From contig NZ_JADIJQ010000003.1 of the NCBI RefSeq assembly GCF_017355265.1, positions 1 to 64,000 of the forward strand: DNA of 64,000 nt. Reading direction: 5' to 3'. The notes beneath the pieces are model-generated. The model had not been told where the DNA came from and did not search any database. It was given only the letters and a program-made list of their open reading frames with translations. Below are positions 34,443 through 43,276 of this stretch, in pieces (within the stretch, counting starts at the first letter, position 1; every line of letters begins with the position of its first letter). A program made the position numbers and the translations under genes. The stretch comes from Tessaracoccus sp. SD287. Its GTDB lineage: Bacteria > Actinomycetota > Actinomycetes > Propionibacteriales > Propionibacteriaceae.

Positions 34443-34979
34443 TCACGCCCCCTTGACGGCGTCCACCAGCGCCCGGCAGAACGCGGGCAGGTCGTCGGGG
34501 TTGCGGCTGGTGATCAGGTTGCCGTCCTCGACGACCTCCTGGTCCTTCCACTCACCTCCGGCATTGCGGATGTCGGTCTGCAGCGAGGGCCAACTGGCCA
34601 GAGTACGGCCCTTCACCACGTCGGCCTCGACCAGGGTCCAGGCGGCGTGGCAGATTGCTGCCACCGGCTTGCCGGAGGCCATGAAGTCCTTGACGAACTG
34701 GACGGCCTGCTTGTCGGTGCGCAAGGCGTCGGGGTTGGCCACGCCACCGGGCAGCACCAGCGCGTCGTAGTCGTCCACACTGGCCTCGGCCACGGTGACA
34801 TCCACCTGTTGCGTCGAGGACTTGGTGAGGTGGTCGAACAGGTCGACGCTGCCGGCCTCGGGGCTGACCAGCTCGGGGGTCCAGCCCTGCTCCTTGACAG
34901 CGGCCCACGGCTCGGTCAACTCCTGCGCCTCGACACCTTCGGAGGCGGTCAGGAATGCGATGCGAATCTGATCAGTCAT
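34443..34979 (-). CDS. DJ-1/PfpI-family stress protein
   Basis: A 178-residue class I glutamine-amidotransferase-like fold protein of the PfpI/YhbO group. The reactive cysteine lies in KPVAAICHAAWTLVEADVV near residue 105, next to the acidic DYDALVLPGGVANPDALR. YhbO-type proteins protect against oxidative, thermal and glycation damage; some act as deglycases or chaperones. ATG start. First gene of the PfpI/mini-protein/SDR run. A perfect CCCGGCGCCGGG palindrome lies about 25 bases upstream, in its promoter. Confidence 0.9.
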   Translation of the reverse strand: MTDQIRIAFLTASEGVEAQELTEPWAAVKEQGWTPELVSPEAGSVDLFDHLTKSSTQQVDVTVAEASVDDYDALVLPGGVANPDALRTDKQAVQFVKDFMASGKPVAAICHAAWTLVEADVVKGRTLASWPSLQTDIRNAGGEWKDQEVVEDGNLITSRNPDDLPAFCRALVDAVKGA

Positions 34980-35175
34980 GTCGCCACGCTAACCGCCGCT
35001 GCCCGGCGCCGGGTCGTCCCCGACGACATTCCACCCCCAACGGCGTGCCGCAGCCCGCGGTCGCTGGGGTCGCACGCCTGTTGGCCGGCACCAACGGACG
35101 CCATTGCGTCCGACCCACCGAGGGAGAACACTGGCGCTGTCAGCGAATGCTGGTGGGCGCGTCGAGGGGGTGGGG

Positions 35176-35931
35176 ATGCCCGTATGGCTGCAGGCCTGGA
35201 TCTGGGGCACTGTCGCCGGTGCCGCGCTGCTGCTGGGCAGTGCCCTCGCCTGGAAGTGGCGGGTGCCAGCACGGGTCGTCTCGTCGGTGATGTCCTTTGG
35301 CGCCGGGGTGCTGATCTCGGCGCTGTCCTTCCAGTTGGTGGAGGAGTCCGTCAAGGGCGGCGGCCTGCTCGCCATGGTGGCCGGGTTCGTCTGCGGTGCG
35401 GTCGTCTATGTCGGTGCCAATGTGCTGCTGGCCCGCCGCGGTGCCCGACACCGCAAGCGCTCCGGTGACCTACAGCCGGGCGAGCAGGACGCACCCGGAA
35501 GCGGCACCGCCATCGCCGTGGGAGCGTTGTTGGACGGCGTGCCCGAGTCCGTCGTCCTGGGCGTCGGGATGTTGGGTGCTGGGGCGGTCAGCCCCGCCAT
35601 GCTGGCCGCCGTCTTCATTTCGAACGTGCCGGAGGGACTGTCCAGCACGGCAGGTATGAAACGCAGCGGACGCAGCGCCGGGTACGTCTTCGCCGTGTGG
35701 GGCGGCATAGCCGTGGTCTCCGGGCTCTCGGCCCTGGCCGGCTTCCTGTTCCTGCAGGACGCCTCAGGTGGACTCATCGCCTTCATCACCGCGGTCGCGG
35801 CTGGAGCCATCCTGGCGATGCTGGCCGACACGATGATTCCCGAGGCCTTCGAGAACAGCCACATGCTCACCGGACTGATCACGGCTGCCGGGTTCCTGAC
35901 AGCCTTCATCATCGACTACTCCGGTCGGTGA
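35176..35931 (+). CDS. ZIP-family divalent metal transporter
   Basis: A 251-residue membrane protein with about eight helices. The metal-pathway motif lies in GTAIAVGALLDGVPESVVLGVG (near residue 115), where the usual histidine is replaced by aspartate, and in VFISNVPEGLSSTAGMKRSG. It probably moves zinc, iron or manganese. The start MPVWLQAW follows a G-rich site; a longer upstream frame starts in promoter sequence and is not counted. A short polar loop between helices 3 and 4 (RRGARHRKRSGDLQPGEQD) replaces the His-rich loop of many eukaryotic ZIPs. It overlaps the next convergent gene by 23 bases. Confidence 0.85.
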   Translation: MPVWLQAWIWGTVAGAALLLGSALAWKWRVPARVVSSVMSFGAGVLISALSFQLVEESVKGGGLLAMVAGFVCGAVVYVGANVLLARRGARHRKRSGDLQPGEQDAPGSGTAIAVGALLDGVPESVVLGVGMLGAGAVSPAMLAAVFISNVPEGLSSTAGMKRSGRSAGYVFAVWGGIAVVSGLSALAGFLFLQDASGGLIAFITAVAAGAILAMLADTMIPEAFENSHMLTGLITAAGFLTAFIIDYSGR

Positions 35932-36202
35932 GTCCCCCCGGACCACGAGTCGGCGAAACGCCGTCCGATGAGCAGGGCGCCGTGCCTTCCACCGAAATGA
36001 GCGTGGCGCCGATGTCGCGAACCTTCGCCAGCAGTCCGTGCAGGGCGGCTTGGTCAATCAGCTCGCCGCGCATGGTGGTGGTGCCGTCGTCCTCGCAGGT
36101 CAGGGCCATTCCCCAGAACCACGGTGACCAGGATTCGTCGAAGTGCCCCCGGACGCGCACTGCGTAGTGGGTCGGTGCGTCGCGTTCCAGACGCGGGTTC
36201 AT
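35909..36202 (-). CDS. conserved hypothetical protein, 97 residues
   Basis: A small protein with the compact segment YAVRVRGHFDESWSPWFWGMALTCEDDGTTTMRGELIDQAALHGLLAKVRDIGATLISVE, a pattern I recognise from uncharacterised actinobacterial proteins encoded next to membrane or regulatory genes. It has a variable, polar C-terminus. Its ATG overlaps the stop of the DUF2306 gene by 4 bases, so it is the third gene of that operon. No enzyme motif is seen. Its last 23 bases overlap the convergent ZIP gene. Confidence 0.75.
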   Translation of the reverse strand: MNPRLERDAPTHYAVRVRGHFDESWSPWFWGMALTCEDDGTTTMRGELIDQAALHGLLAKVRDIGATLISVEGTAPCSSDGVSPTRGPGGLTDRSSR

Positions 36203-36936
36203 CGCGACACCGCCAGAATCCGAGCAGCGCTGATTCGACGCCTGCCAGCCCCAGCCCGCCGGATCACCCATTCGGCGACGGCGGCATTGATCACCCAGCC
36301 TGAGCTGATCGAGACCGCTGTGCTCAGCTCGCCGGTGCCGAACAGGGCCTCGCCGACTCCTTGGGTGAAGGTCTGGGTGCCGGCGGCGACAGCGAGTGCG
36401 TAGGCGCGAATCATCCACGCTCGGTGCGCCCCAATGTCGTGGCGCCGAATCGCGGTGACGCCCAGGACGATGCAGGCGGCCATCGAGGTGCCGGCTACGA
36501 GCCGCACCGCCCACAGCAGGTCGCCACCGGGAGCGCCGGGGTAGAACACCGTCATCCAGAGACCGGAGACGGCGACCAGCATGCCTGCCCCGACCAGCAC
36601 CCGGCCCGACCTGCGATGCCAGGTGGGTCGTGAGCGTCGAAGCCGGGCGGAGAACTGGAGTGACCCGACCAGGGCGAAGACGGCAGCGGCGATGATGTGC
36701 ACCACCACAGGTGCCGGGACGGCGTCGATGCGTGGGTTGACCGGTAGCACCTGCGGACCGCCGGCGATCTCGGCCACCCGGAGCGAACCGGCAATGACCG
36801 GGATCAAGCTGAGTGCTACCAGCGCGGCCAGCACGCCCCAGCTGGTCCTGTCCGCAGCCGGAACCCCGGCCCCCTTCCGGGAGGGCCGGGTCTGGACCCG
36901 CTGCGGTCGGGCCACCGAGCCGCGTGGCGGGGTCAT
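36199..36936 (-). CDS. DUF2306 membrane protein
   Basis: A 245-residue integral membrane protein with about seven hydrophobic segments and the DUF2306 pattern: HIIAAAVFALVGSLQFSARLRRSRPTWHRRSGRVLVGAGMLVAVSGLWM, then GVTAIRRHDIGAHRAWMIRAYALAVAAGTQTFTQ. Paired histidines (HIIAA, TWHRRSG, IGAHRAWM) could hold haem or metal, but this is unproven. It is coupled by 4-base overlaps to the genes on both sides. Located in the operon downstream of the MalT-like regulator. Confidence 0.85.
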   Translation of the reverse strand: MTPPRGSVARPQRVQTRPSRKGAGVPAADRTSWGVLAALVALSLIPVIAGSLRVAEIAGGPQVLPVNPRIDAVPAPVVVHIIAAAVFALVGSLQFSARLRRSRPTWHRRSGRVLVGAGMLVAVSGLWMTVFYPGAPGGDLLWAVRLVAGTSMAACIVLGVTAIRRHDIGAHRAWMIRAYALAVAAGTQTFTQGVGEALFGTGELSTAVSISSGWVINAAVAEWVIRRAGAGRRRISAARILAVSR

Positions 36937-37622
36937 CGGACACTCGTGGCGGCGAGGGGCTCGGCCCCGACAGCGACGGGCGACACCTCAGGTTCGACGC
37001 GGGTGCTGAGCCACAGGGACACACCGAGTCCGATCAGCGCGATGGAGTTGGGGAAGGCCAGGAGCCGGAAGAACGCGTCAGGAAGGATGGCGAGCGAGGC
37101 GGTGAAGAGGCTGGCCAGCGCCAACAGGACGGCTGCCCAGCGGGCCAGCACGCGCGCCCGGAACAGGGCGATGCCGAACAGGATGCCGCCGCCCAGGTAG
37201 GTGAGACCCATGATGTTGAGGACCGACTGCATCAGACCGATGTCGCCGACCGCAGCACCGTTGGTGGCCGCGGCGAGGACGTCGTTGACGTAGCCGGGGT
37301 CGGTCTCGGCAATGGACGGCAGGACGAAGGCGGAGACGAACGTGACGCCGATGATGCACAGATAGCCAGCTGCGAAGACGAGGTAGCCCAGCAGGCCGAG
37401 CCGGCCCACTTGTTTCACCTGACGCAGGTACATGCCGGTGATGCCGACCAGCGCCAGGGCGCCCATCACCACCTTGGCCGAGTTGCGCACCGCCCACTCG
37501 GTGGTGGTGACGGCGGTGACGTCGGAATGGGGGTGGCCAAGCTGGATGCCAATGAAGAGCAACCCGGCGGCGACGGCGGCGACGGCCGCCGATCGGAAGA
37601 GGAAGTTGGGTGTGATGGTCAT
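36933..37622 (-). CDS. DUF4386-like integral membrane protein
   Basis: A 229-residue membrane protein of about six to seven helices (FLFRSAAVAAVAAGLLFIGIQLG, VVMGALALVGITGMYLR, LGLLGYLVFAAGYLCIIGVTFVSAFVLPSIAE, GLTYLGGGILFGIALFRA). The overall pattern resembles DUF4386-type proteins often encoded next to DUF2306 genes and a LuxR regulator. ATG start; 4-base overlap with the next gene. A pair of inverted repeats precedes it. Function unknown. Confidence 0.75.
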   Translation of the reverse strand: MTITPNFLFRSAAVAAVAAGLLFIGIQLGHPHSDVTAVTTTEWAVRNSAKVVMGALALVGITGMYLRQVKQVGRLGLLGYLVFAAGYLCIIGVTFVSAFVLPSIAETDPGYVNDVLAAATNGAAVGDIGLMQSVLNIMGLTYLGGGILFGIALFRARVLARWAAVLLALASLFTASLAILPDAFFRLLAFPNSIALIGLGVSLWLSTRVEPEVSPVAVGAEPLAATSVR

Positions 37623-37632
37623 GTCAGGTCCT

Positions 37633-37736
37633 GTTCAGGTCGGTCCGTGGCGGATGCTGCGGAGATGACCTGAACCTAGGAGCCGGCATGATGACCGGGC
37701 GTCACCAGATGATGTGAGTGATGTGGTGACACCGTC
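37633..37736. promoter_or_regulatory. operon promoter region with two inverted repeats
   Basis: Between the MalT-like gene's end and the membrane operon start. GTTCAGGTC (37633-37641) pairs perfectly with GACCTGAAC (37667-37675) over 25 bases; further right GTCACCA and TGGTGAC form a second 7+7 repeat about 16 bases apart (near 37700-37730). The second may end the regulator's message or act with the first as a regulator-binding array. Confidence 0.45.
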
Positions 37737-37748
37737 TTGTGGATCGAC

Positions 37749-40523
37749 CTAGAGAAGACCGTGTTCGCGGGCCCGATGGACCGCGGCTGCCCGAGTCTGG
37801 GCATCGAGCTTGGTGAAGATGCGCCTGGTGTGGGTGCGCAGCGTGTTGAGGGTGATGTAGAGCTGGCGGGCAATCTCCGGTCCGGTCAGTTCACTGTCGA
37901 GGAGTCGCAGCACGTCGAGTTCACGCCGGCTCAGGGCGTCCACCAACGGCACGGCAACAGCAGCGTCCATGGTCGGCGGGGTCCCGTCGAGGAGCCTTCG
38001 GGCATGCTCCCGAAGCGTGACGCGAGCCTCCGTAGCGCTGGGAGTCGTGTCTAAGGCGGCTCGGTCCAGCAGCGCGAGCATGGGGGCACCCTCATCAAGG
38101 AACAGCCGGACATGGCGGTGGGGCTCGGAGGTCTCGCCCAGGCCGAGCGCCAGGGCGTCGAGGGCGAGGGGCAGGTCACCTCGGGCCTGGTGGGTGAGCG
38201 CCTGCAGCAGCCGGATCTCCAGCAGACTTCCCCCTCGCCCGCTGGCAGCGGCTGCTGCGTGCAGCCGGTCCAGCAGACCCAGCGACGCCTCCAGCGGATC
38301 CGTGCCTGCCGGTCCACGGCCGGGAGCGGCCCAATGCTGGGCCAGCAGGAGCCGCGTCAGGGTCAGATGCTCGTACTCGCGCAAGAACTCTGCCTCGTCA
38401 TCGACGCTGAGGTCCCGCTCCTGCGCCCACGCGGTGGCGGCCGCGAGCTCGCCAGCCGCGATCTGGACGCGTGCCTTCATCGCGGCGATGGGGCGGACGT
38501 CGGGAGAGAAGCCGGGTCGAAAGAGTGCCTCCGCCTGGTCGAACAGGTCCTTCGCCGACCCATGGTCCCCACGCGCGGCGCGTACCTGCGCCATGGCGAT
38601 GAACCAGCGGTGCCGGTTCTCGGTGATCGACGTTCGTTCCCCCAGGACGCGTGCCGTCTCGAGAAGGGCGTCGGCGCCGGTCAGGTCGTTGACCTCCCGA
38701 TCCAGCTCGGCCAGGGCGACGTGGAGGTCGGCGGCAGCCCGCAGGTACGGGTTTCCACCCCGGTTGGCGGTCTCCAGTGCCTGCTCGCAGAGTCGGCGGG
38801 CACGGCTCGGCCTGCCAGCGGCCACCCACATGTCGGCGAGCATCACGGTGCTGTCCAGCTCATCCACCACATTCCCTGCCGCGCGCAGGCTGCGCCCCGC
38901 CTCGGTGAACAGGGACAACCCCTCGTGGACGTTCCCTGCCGCCCACTTTGCCAGTCCGAGGAAGCCACCGCCGGCGCCACGCACCAAGTGGTCATCGGGA
39001 CGGGCAAGGTCGAGTGCACGCCGGGCATGACGCATGGTGCCGGCCACGTCACCACGTGCCTGGGCCATCGAGGCGCGGTACACCGCCACCGTCGCAGGCG
39101 CGGTCCGAAGGTCCTCGGTGTCGGCCCACGCGGCCGCGAGCGTCGGGTCGTCCAGACCCGCCTCGAGGGCCGCCTCGGCGTCGTCGAACCTGGATTCGGC
39201 GCCGTCCAGATCGCCGTCCAACATCAGTGACCAGCCCGACAGGATGGCCAGGACCGGTCGGCTCCGCACCGTTGCTTCCGGCAGCGACCGCACCCAGCCC
39301 AGCAGTACGCCGTCCCGGCGATTGCGGCGCATTTGCGGCAGTGCATCCTCCATCAGGTGGGCGGCACGCTCGAAGTCCTCGGCCGACAGGGCGTGCCGGA
39401 CGGCGTCCTCGACCATGCCCTGGGTCGCGAACCATTCACTGGCCCGACGGTGCAGGACGGGCAGCCCGCCCGGGTTCTCGACGTGCAGTCGCGCGCGCAG
39501 GACGTCGGCGAACAGGTGGTGGTAGCGATACCAGCGGCGCTCGGCATCGAGCGGGACCACGAACAGGTTGCTGCGCTCCAGGTCGGCCAGCATCTGGGTA
39601 CCGTCAGCGCCACCAGTGACCGCCGAGCACAAGGGCCCGGTGAGGCGGTCGAGGATCGAGGTGTCGAGCAGGAACTCGCGGAGGTCGCTGGTCTGCCGGG
39701 CGAGCACCTCGTCGGCGAGGTAGTCGATGACGAACCGGTTGCTGCCGGCGAATGCCTCGATGAACTCCGCGATCCCGCGCCGTTCGGTGATGCCACGCAG
39801 TGACAATGCGGCGAGCTGGAGCCCGGCAATCCAGCCCTCGGTCCGCTCCTCGAGCGCCTCCACGTCCGACGGGGCAAGATCCAGCGCCATCGTCTGGTTG
39901 CAGAACTCAAGTGCCTCGGCCGGGGTGAAACGGAGGTCGGCGGCCCGTACCTCGGTGAGTTGTCCGCTGCTGCGCAGCCGGGCCAGCGGCAGCGGCGGAT
40001 CGGCCCTGGTCGCCACCACCAGATGCAGGTGGGCAGGCAGGTGTTCGACCACGAAGGCCAGGACCTCGTGCACTGCAGCAGCGTCAATGACGTGGTAGTC
40101 ATCCAGCACGAGCACCCACTGCTCCCCCGGCGATCCTTGCGTCGCAAGGGTGATGTCGTTGACGAGCACGGTCAGCGCCGCCTGGCTCAGGCCGGTGGCC
40201 AGCGCCTCTGGTGCGACCGGGCTGATGTCAAGACCTGCGGTGTGGAGTGACGCCACCAGGTGCGTCATCAACCGGACGAGGTCGTTGTCGCCAGCGTCCA
40301 GCGAGAGCCACCCCACCCGGATGTGCTGCTCGCGCTGGGCCAGACCGGCCAGCCAGTCGCCCAGCACCGTCGTCTTCCCGAACCCGGCTGGCGCGGACAC
40401 CAGGGTGAGCCGGTGGCCCGCGGCGAGTGTCGCGTCCAAGTGTGTTGTCAGTCGCGGACGGACCACCAGGCGGGGGCGCGTGGTCGGCACGAACAGCTTG
40501 GTCGCGAGGACAGGAGTCGTCAC
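37749..40523 (-). CDS. MalT-type large ATP-dependent LuxR regulator
   Basis: A 924-residue LAL-family activator. An N-terminal NTPase has Walker A APAGFGKTTVLGDWL near residue 46 and Walker B-like WVLVLDDYHVID near 135; the middle (about 330-830) is a helical TPR-like repeat region; the C-terminal LuxR helix-turn-helix (SRRELDVLRLLDSELTGPEIARQLYITLNTLRTHTRRIFTKL) lies near 862-903. Such proteins oligomerise on an inducer and ATP to activate transcription. The start is GTG with a -10-like TAAGCT six bases before it, hence probably leaderless. The membrane operon downstream on the same strand is the likely target; the inducer is unknown. Confidence 0.92.
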   Translation of the reverse strand: MTTPVLATKLFVPTTRPRLVVRPRLTTHLDATLAAGHRLTLVSAPAGFGKTTVLGDWLAGLAQREQHIRVGWLSLDAGDNDLVRLMTHLVASLHTAGLDISPVAPEALATGLSQAALTVLVNDITLATQGSPGEQWVLVLDDYHVIDAAAVHEVLAFVVEHLPAHLHLVVATRADPPLPLARLRSSGQLTEVRAADLRFTPAEALEFCNQTMALDLAPSDVEALEERTEGWIAGLQLAALSLRGITERRGIAEFIEAFAGSNRFVIDYLADEVLARQTSDLREFLLDTSILDRLTGPLCSAVTGGADGTQMLADLERSNLFVVPLDAERRWYRYHHLFADVLRARLHVENPGGLPVLHRRASEWFATQGMVEDAVRHALSAEDFERAAHLMEDALPQMRRNRRDGVLLGWVRSLPEATVRSRPVLAILSGWSLMLDGDLDGAESRFDDAEAALEAGLDDPTLAAAWADTEDLRTAPATVAVYRASMAQARGDVAGTMRHARRALDLARPDDHLVRGAGGGFLGLAKWAAGNVHEGLSLFTEAGRSLRAAGNVVDELDSTVMLADMWVAAGRPSRARRLCEQALETANRGGNPYLRAAADLHVALAELDREVNDLTGADALLETARVLGERTSITENRHRWFIAMAQVRAARGDHGSAKDLFDQAEALFRPGFSPDVRPIAAMKARVQIAAGELAAATAWAQERDLSVDDEAEFLREYEHLTLTRLLLAQHWAAPGRGPAGTDPLEASLGLLDRLHAAAAASGRGGSLLEIRLLQALTHQARGDLPLALDALALGLGETSEPHRHVRLFLDEGAPMLALLDRAALDTTPSATEARVTLREHARRLLDGTPPTMDAAVAVPLVDALSRRELDVLRLLDSELTGPEIARQLYITLNTLRTHTRRIFTKLDAQTRAAAVHRAREHGLL

Positions 40524-40606
40524 CTCTGCAGCTTAGGAGCACGGGTCGTGTGGTGCGATGCCCTCGGACAGTCACACCATGGCGACCGAGATGACAGGAT
40601 CGAGGC

Positions 40607-41374
40607 ATGACCAAGCGCAAGGTTCTGATCACCGGTGCCACGGGAGGTATCGGCCAGTTGCTCGCCGACCGGTTGGCCGACGACTACGACTTGGTGCTGC
40701 AGGGCAGGCATCCGGACGAGGACGAGGCCGACCGGATCACCATCGCTGACCTGACCGACTACGAGGCCACCGAGAAGCTCATGGACGGGGTGGACACCGT
40801 CGTCCACATGGCCGGGTCGGCCTCCCCCGAGTCGTCCTGGCAGGACGTGCTCGATGCCAACATCGTCGGGATGCGCAATGCGCTGGAGGCTGCTCGGGCC
40901 CACGGGGTGCGACGGTTCGTCTTCGCCTCGTCCAACCATGCAATGGGCATGTACGACCGCCACGAGACGTGGCCGGTCTACCCGCACCAGCTGCCCCGGC
41001 CCGACTCGCTCTACGGCGTCTCGAAGGTCTTCGGGGAGGCTCTGGGCAGCTACTACCACGACGAGTACGGCATCGACTTCATTGCGCTACGGATCGGCTG
41101 GAGTTCCCCCGACCCCAGCACCGTCGACCTCGACCTGCTGCGGGCGATGTGGCTGAGCGAGGACGACACCGTCCAGGTGGTGAGGTGCGCCATCGAGGCC
41201 GAGGTGACCTTCGGGCTCTACTACGCGATCTCGGACAACCCGAACCGGCGCTGGGACATGACCAACACCATGTTGGAACTCGGCTACCGGCCCCAGGACG
41301 ACTGGACGCAGCACGTCGCCGTCCCCGAGAAGCCGGAGGAGCCCACCCCGGACGACTGGCCGAAGGGCTCCTGA
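40607..41374 (+). CDS. NAD-dependent epimerase/dehydratase (uronate-dehydrogenase-like)
   Basis: A 255-residue extended SDR. NAD motif VLITGATGGIGQLLADRLA near residue 7; FASSNHAMGMYDR and YGVSKVFGEALGSYYHDEYGIDFIALRIGWSSP carry the active-site Ser, Tyr and Lys. The closest recognisable group is the uronate dehydrogenase-like family that oxidises hexuronic acids. The sequence ends early compared with larger epimerases, as usual for that group. Divergent from the LuxR gene and not evidently controlled by it. Substrate not proven. Confidence 0.85.
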   Translation: MTKRKVLITGATGGIGQLLADRLADDYDLVLQGRHPDEDEADRITIADLTDYEATEKLMDGVDTVVHMAGSASPESSWQDVLDANIVGMRNALEAARAHGVRRFVFASSNHAMGMYDRHETWPVYPHQLPRPDSLYGVSKVFGEALGSYYHDEYGIDFIALRIGWSSPDPSTVDLDLLRAMWLSEDDTVQVVRCAIEAEVTFGLYYAISDNPNRRWDMTNTMLELGYRPQDDWTQHVAVPEKPEEPTPDDWPKGS

Positions 41375-41499
41375 GCCGGTCTTGCCGCGTCGCTCAGGTC
41401 TGTTCGGCCGGGACCGCGAAGACGCCCCGGCGCTGCCAACGGACCTGTACCGCGTTCACTGCTGAGAAAGCCATGTGGGTGGCCAGTCACCCCTTGTCC

Positions 41500-42075
41500 C
41501 TAGTGGGACGGACCCGGCGGAGACGCTGTGCGTCGGGTGCTGCCCATGTGACCGCCCAACATGGCAGCCGCCAGCAGGAAGACCGCGCCCACCCTGTTCA
41601 ACTGCACGCCGACGTCATGACGGCCGCGACGCCGGGCGACCCAGGAGGCCAGGTAGATGACGGCGGCGACCTCGTTTCCCACGGCGTGCACGATCCCCAC
41701 CCGACGGTTCGGCTGGTCCTTCAAGGACCATTCGGCCCACCCAGCCAACGCGGTCGGCACGGCACCCACGAGACCGAGCCCTACGAGGCGCTGCGACGCC
41801 GCGCGGAAGTCCTGTTGGGGGAACAGGTCCAGGAAGATGGACATCCACCACGCACCGAGGGGCAGGTCGGTGACGATCACGTGGAGGGGGATGCCGGTGA
41901 CATCGCCGTGGAGGACGCCGCGCATCCGGTCGTTGGAGGTGAGTTTTCCTGCCAACGGGTCGACCTGGTCGACGACACGGTCGAGGATGGCGGCTTCTTC
42001 GATCCGTCGAAGCAGTCGTGCGTAGGCATTCGGCGTCTCCGTCGAGACTGGCTCTGAGCCCGAGACTGTGGCCAT
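41500..42075 (-). CDS. DUF2231 membrane protein
   Basis: A 191-residue protein. After a soluble N-terminus (AYARLLRRIEEAAILDRVVDQVDPLAGKL), the DUF2231 core HGDVTGIPLHVIVTDLPLGAWWMSIFLDLFPQQDF, GLGLVGAVPTALAGWAEWSLKD, RVGIVHAVGNEVAAVIYLASWVARRRGRHDVGV carries about four hydrophobic segments and conserved histidines. Members are often linked to Rieske or cytochrome-type redox proteins, but none is nearby. The start MATVSGSE is the last ATG before the conserved part; upstream in-frame reading runs antisense through the next gene. Confidence 0.82.
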   Translation of the reverse strand: MATVSGSEPVSTETPNAYARLLRRIEEAAILDRVVDQVDPLAGKLTSNDRMRGVLHGDVTGIPLHVIVTDLPLGAWWMSIFLDLFPQQDFRAASQRLVGLGLVGAVPTALAGWAEWSLKDQPNRRVGIVHAVGNEVAAVIYLASWVARRRGRHDVGVQLNRVGAVFLLAAAMLGGHMGSTRRTASPPGPSH

Positions 42076-42189
42076 GGCCCACAATCTACGCCGACGCGCA
42101 GGCGCTGGGGTGTGTTGAGGAGACCCCATTTGGGCAGGTCCGACGCGTCGCGGCGGACGTACCGTTGTCCATGACCCGGGGAGGTTGTG

Positions 42190-42864
42190 ATGGCGACAAA
42201 TGACTACCACTTCATCACGCACTGGCACATGAAGGCCCGAGCAGAGGACGTCATTGCGATCTTCAATGACGTCGAGAGTCTGCCGCGGTGGTGGCCGTCG
42301 GTCTACCTGGAAACGCGCATTTTGACCCCCGGGCAGGCCAATGGCCTCGGCAAGCGGGTTGACCTGCACACCAAGGGCTGGTTGCCGTACACGTTGCGGT
42401 GGCAGTTCGTCGTTACGGACGTTTCCCCCACCGGGTCGACGCTCGTCGCCGAAGGCGACTTCGTCGGACGCGGCATCTGGACCTTCGCGAAGGACGGTGA
42501 CGGGGTGGCGATCACCTACGACTGGAGGGTTGAAGCCACCAAGCCGCTGCTCAAGTACTTGTCCTGTGCGCTGCGGCCCCTCTTCGCGATGAATCATCGG
42601 TGGGCCATGGACCGCGGTGAGCGCAGCCTTGCGCTGGAACTGCGCCGACGCGCCGGGGAGGCCGGGGTGCCGGGACCGCCTCCCCGACGCCGAGCGGCGG
42701 TCGTGCGTGGCTCACGGGGGTGCTGGCCCGCCGACGCGCCTCGACGTGAGCGGCTCGTGGCGGGGCATGGCTGGTGGGTCAGGCGACGTCGACCAGTTCG
42801 AGCTCGAAGGAGATCGTGCCCAGACGCATGCACAGGACGCCATTGTCGCGAGCGACCAGATTGA
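42190..42864 (+). CDS. SRPBCC/START-like domain protein with unusual C-terminal tail
   Basis: A 224-residue protein whose first about 150 residues form a START-like ligand pocket (HFITHWHMKARAEDVIAIFNDVESLPRWWPSVYL, GWLPYTLRWQFVVTDVSPTGSTLVAEGDFVGRGIWTFAKD, VAITYDWRVEA). Such domains bind lipids or aromatic molecules. The remaining 70 residues are Arg/Pro-rich and resemble a run-through of non-coding sequence, and overlap the reverse-strand gene by 86 bases; a frameshift may have displaced the natural end near residue 150. GGGGAGG precedes the ATG (a GTG codon lies directly before it). Stands alone. Confidence 0.78.
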   Translation: MATNDYHFITHWHMKARAEDVIAIFNDVESLPRWWPSVYLETRILTPGQANGLGKRVDLHTKGWLPYTLRWQFVVTDVSPTGSTLVAEGDFVGRGIWTFAKDGDGVAITYDWRVEATKPLLKYLSCALRPLFAMNHRWAMDRGERSLALELRRRAGEAGVPGPPPRRRAAVVRGSRGCWPADAPRRERLVAGHGWWVRRRRPVRARRRSCPDACTGRHCRERPD

Positions 42865-43117
42865 CCACCAACACGACGTGTTCGCCTGCCTTGGCCTCGG
42901 TCGTCAAGTGCATGTGCGTGTCATTGAGGTCAACGCGGGAGGCGCGAGCTTCGGCCCCCACCACCAGACAAGCAAAGGCCGCATGCGAGTGGCACAAACT
43001 TGACGCCCTGACGTGGACCACGACGTTCTTCGCTTCGTTCGCTCGGTTCTGAACTTGCAGGACGCAGGTGTCGGCGGCTTCGCCGACCGAGCCGTCGACT
43101 GCGGTCTTGTCGGGCAT
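42779..43117 (-). CDS. hypothetical protein, 112 residues
   Basis: A protein with beta-rich composition and several cysteines and histidines: AADTCVLQVQNRANEAKNVVVHVRASSLCHSHAAFACLVVGAE, then HMHLTTEAKAGEHVVLVVNLVARDNGVLCMRLGTISFELELVDVA. No family is recognised. The ATG at 43117 has a good AGGAG seven bases upstream, which supports translation. Its 3' end overlaps the SRPBCC gene's questionable tail by 86 bases on the opposite strand, so at most one of these ends is right. Confidence 0.6.
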   Translation of the reverse strand: MPDKTAVDGSVGEAADTCVLQVQNRANEAKNVVVHVRASSLCHSHAAFACLVVGAEARASRVDLNDTHMHLTTEAKAGEHVVLVVNLVARDNGVLCMRLGTISFELELVDVA

Positions 43118-43276
43118 GGGTGCTCCTCTACGGACACGGGGCGCTTTCACCGCTGGGCCTGTCGGTGTGCAGGGACTGTGCGAGCGCTCCCCTTGGTCGT
43201 CATCCAACGCCGCTGGTCTGCGTGGATGTGACGACTGGGGATCTTCTTCGCAGAATCTCAGCGGCCGCGGTGACCG

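Noticed and set aside
35176-35931. ZIP transporter overlap with hypothetical gene as misannotation
   Set aside because: The 23-base convergent overlap is small and both genes have supporting start signals or coupling.
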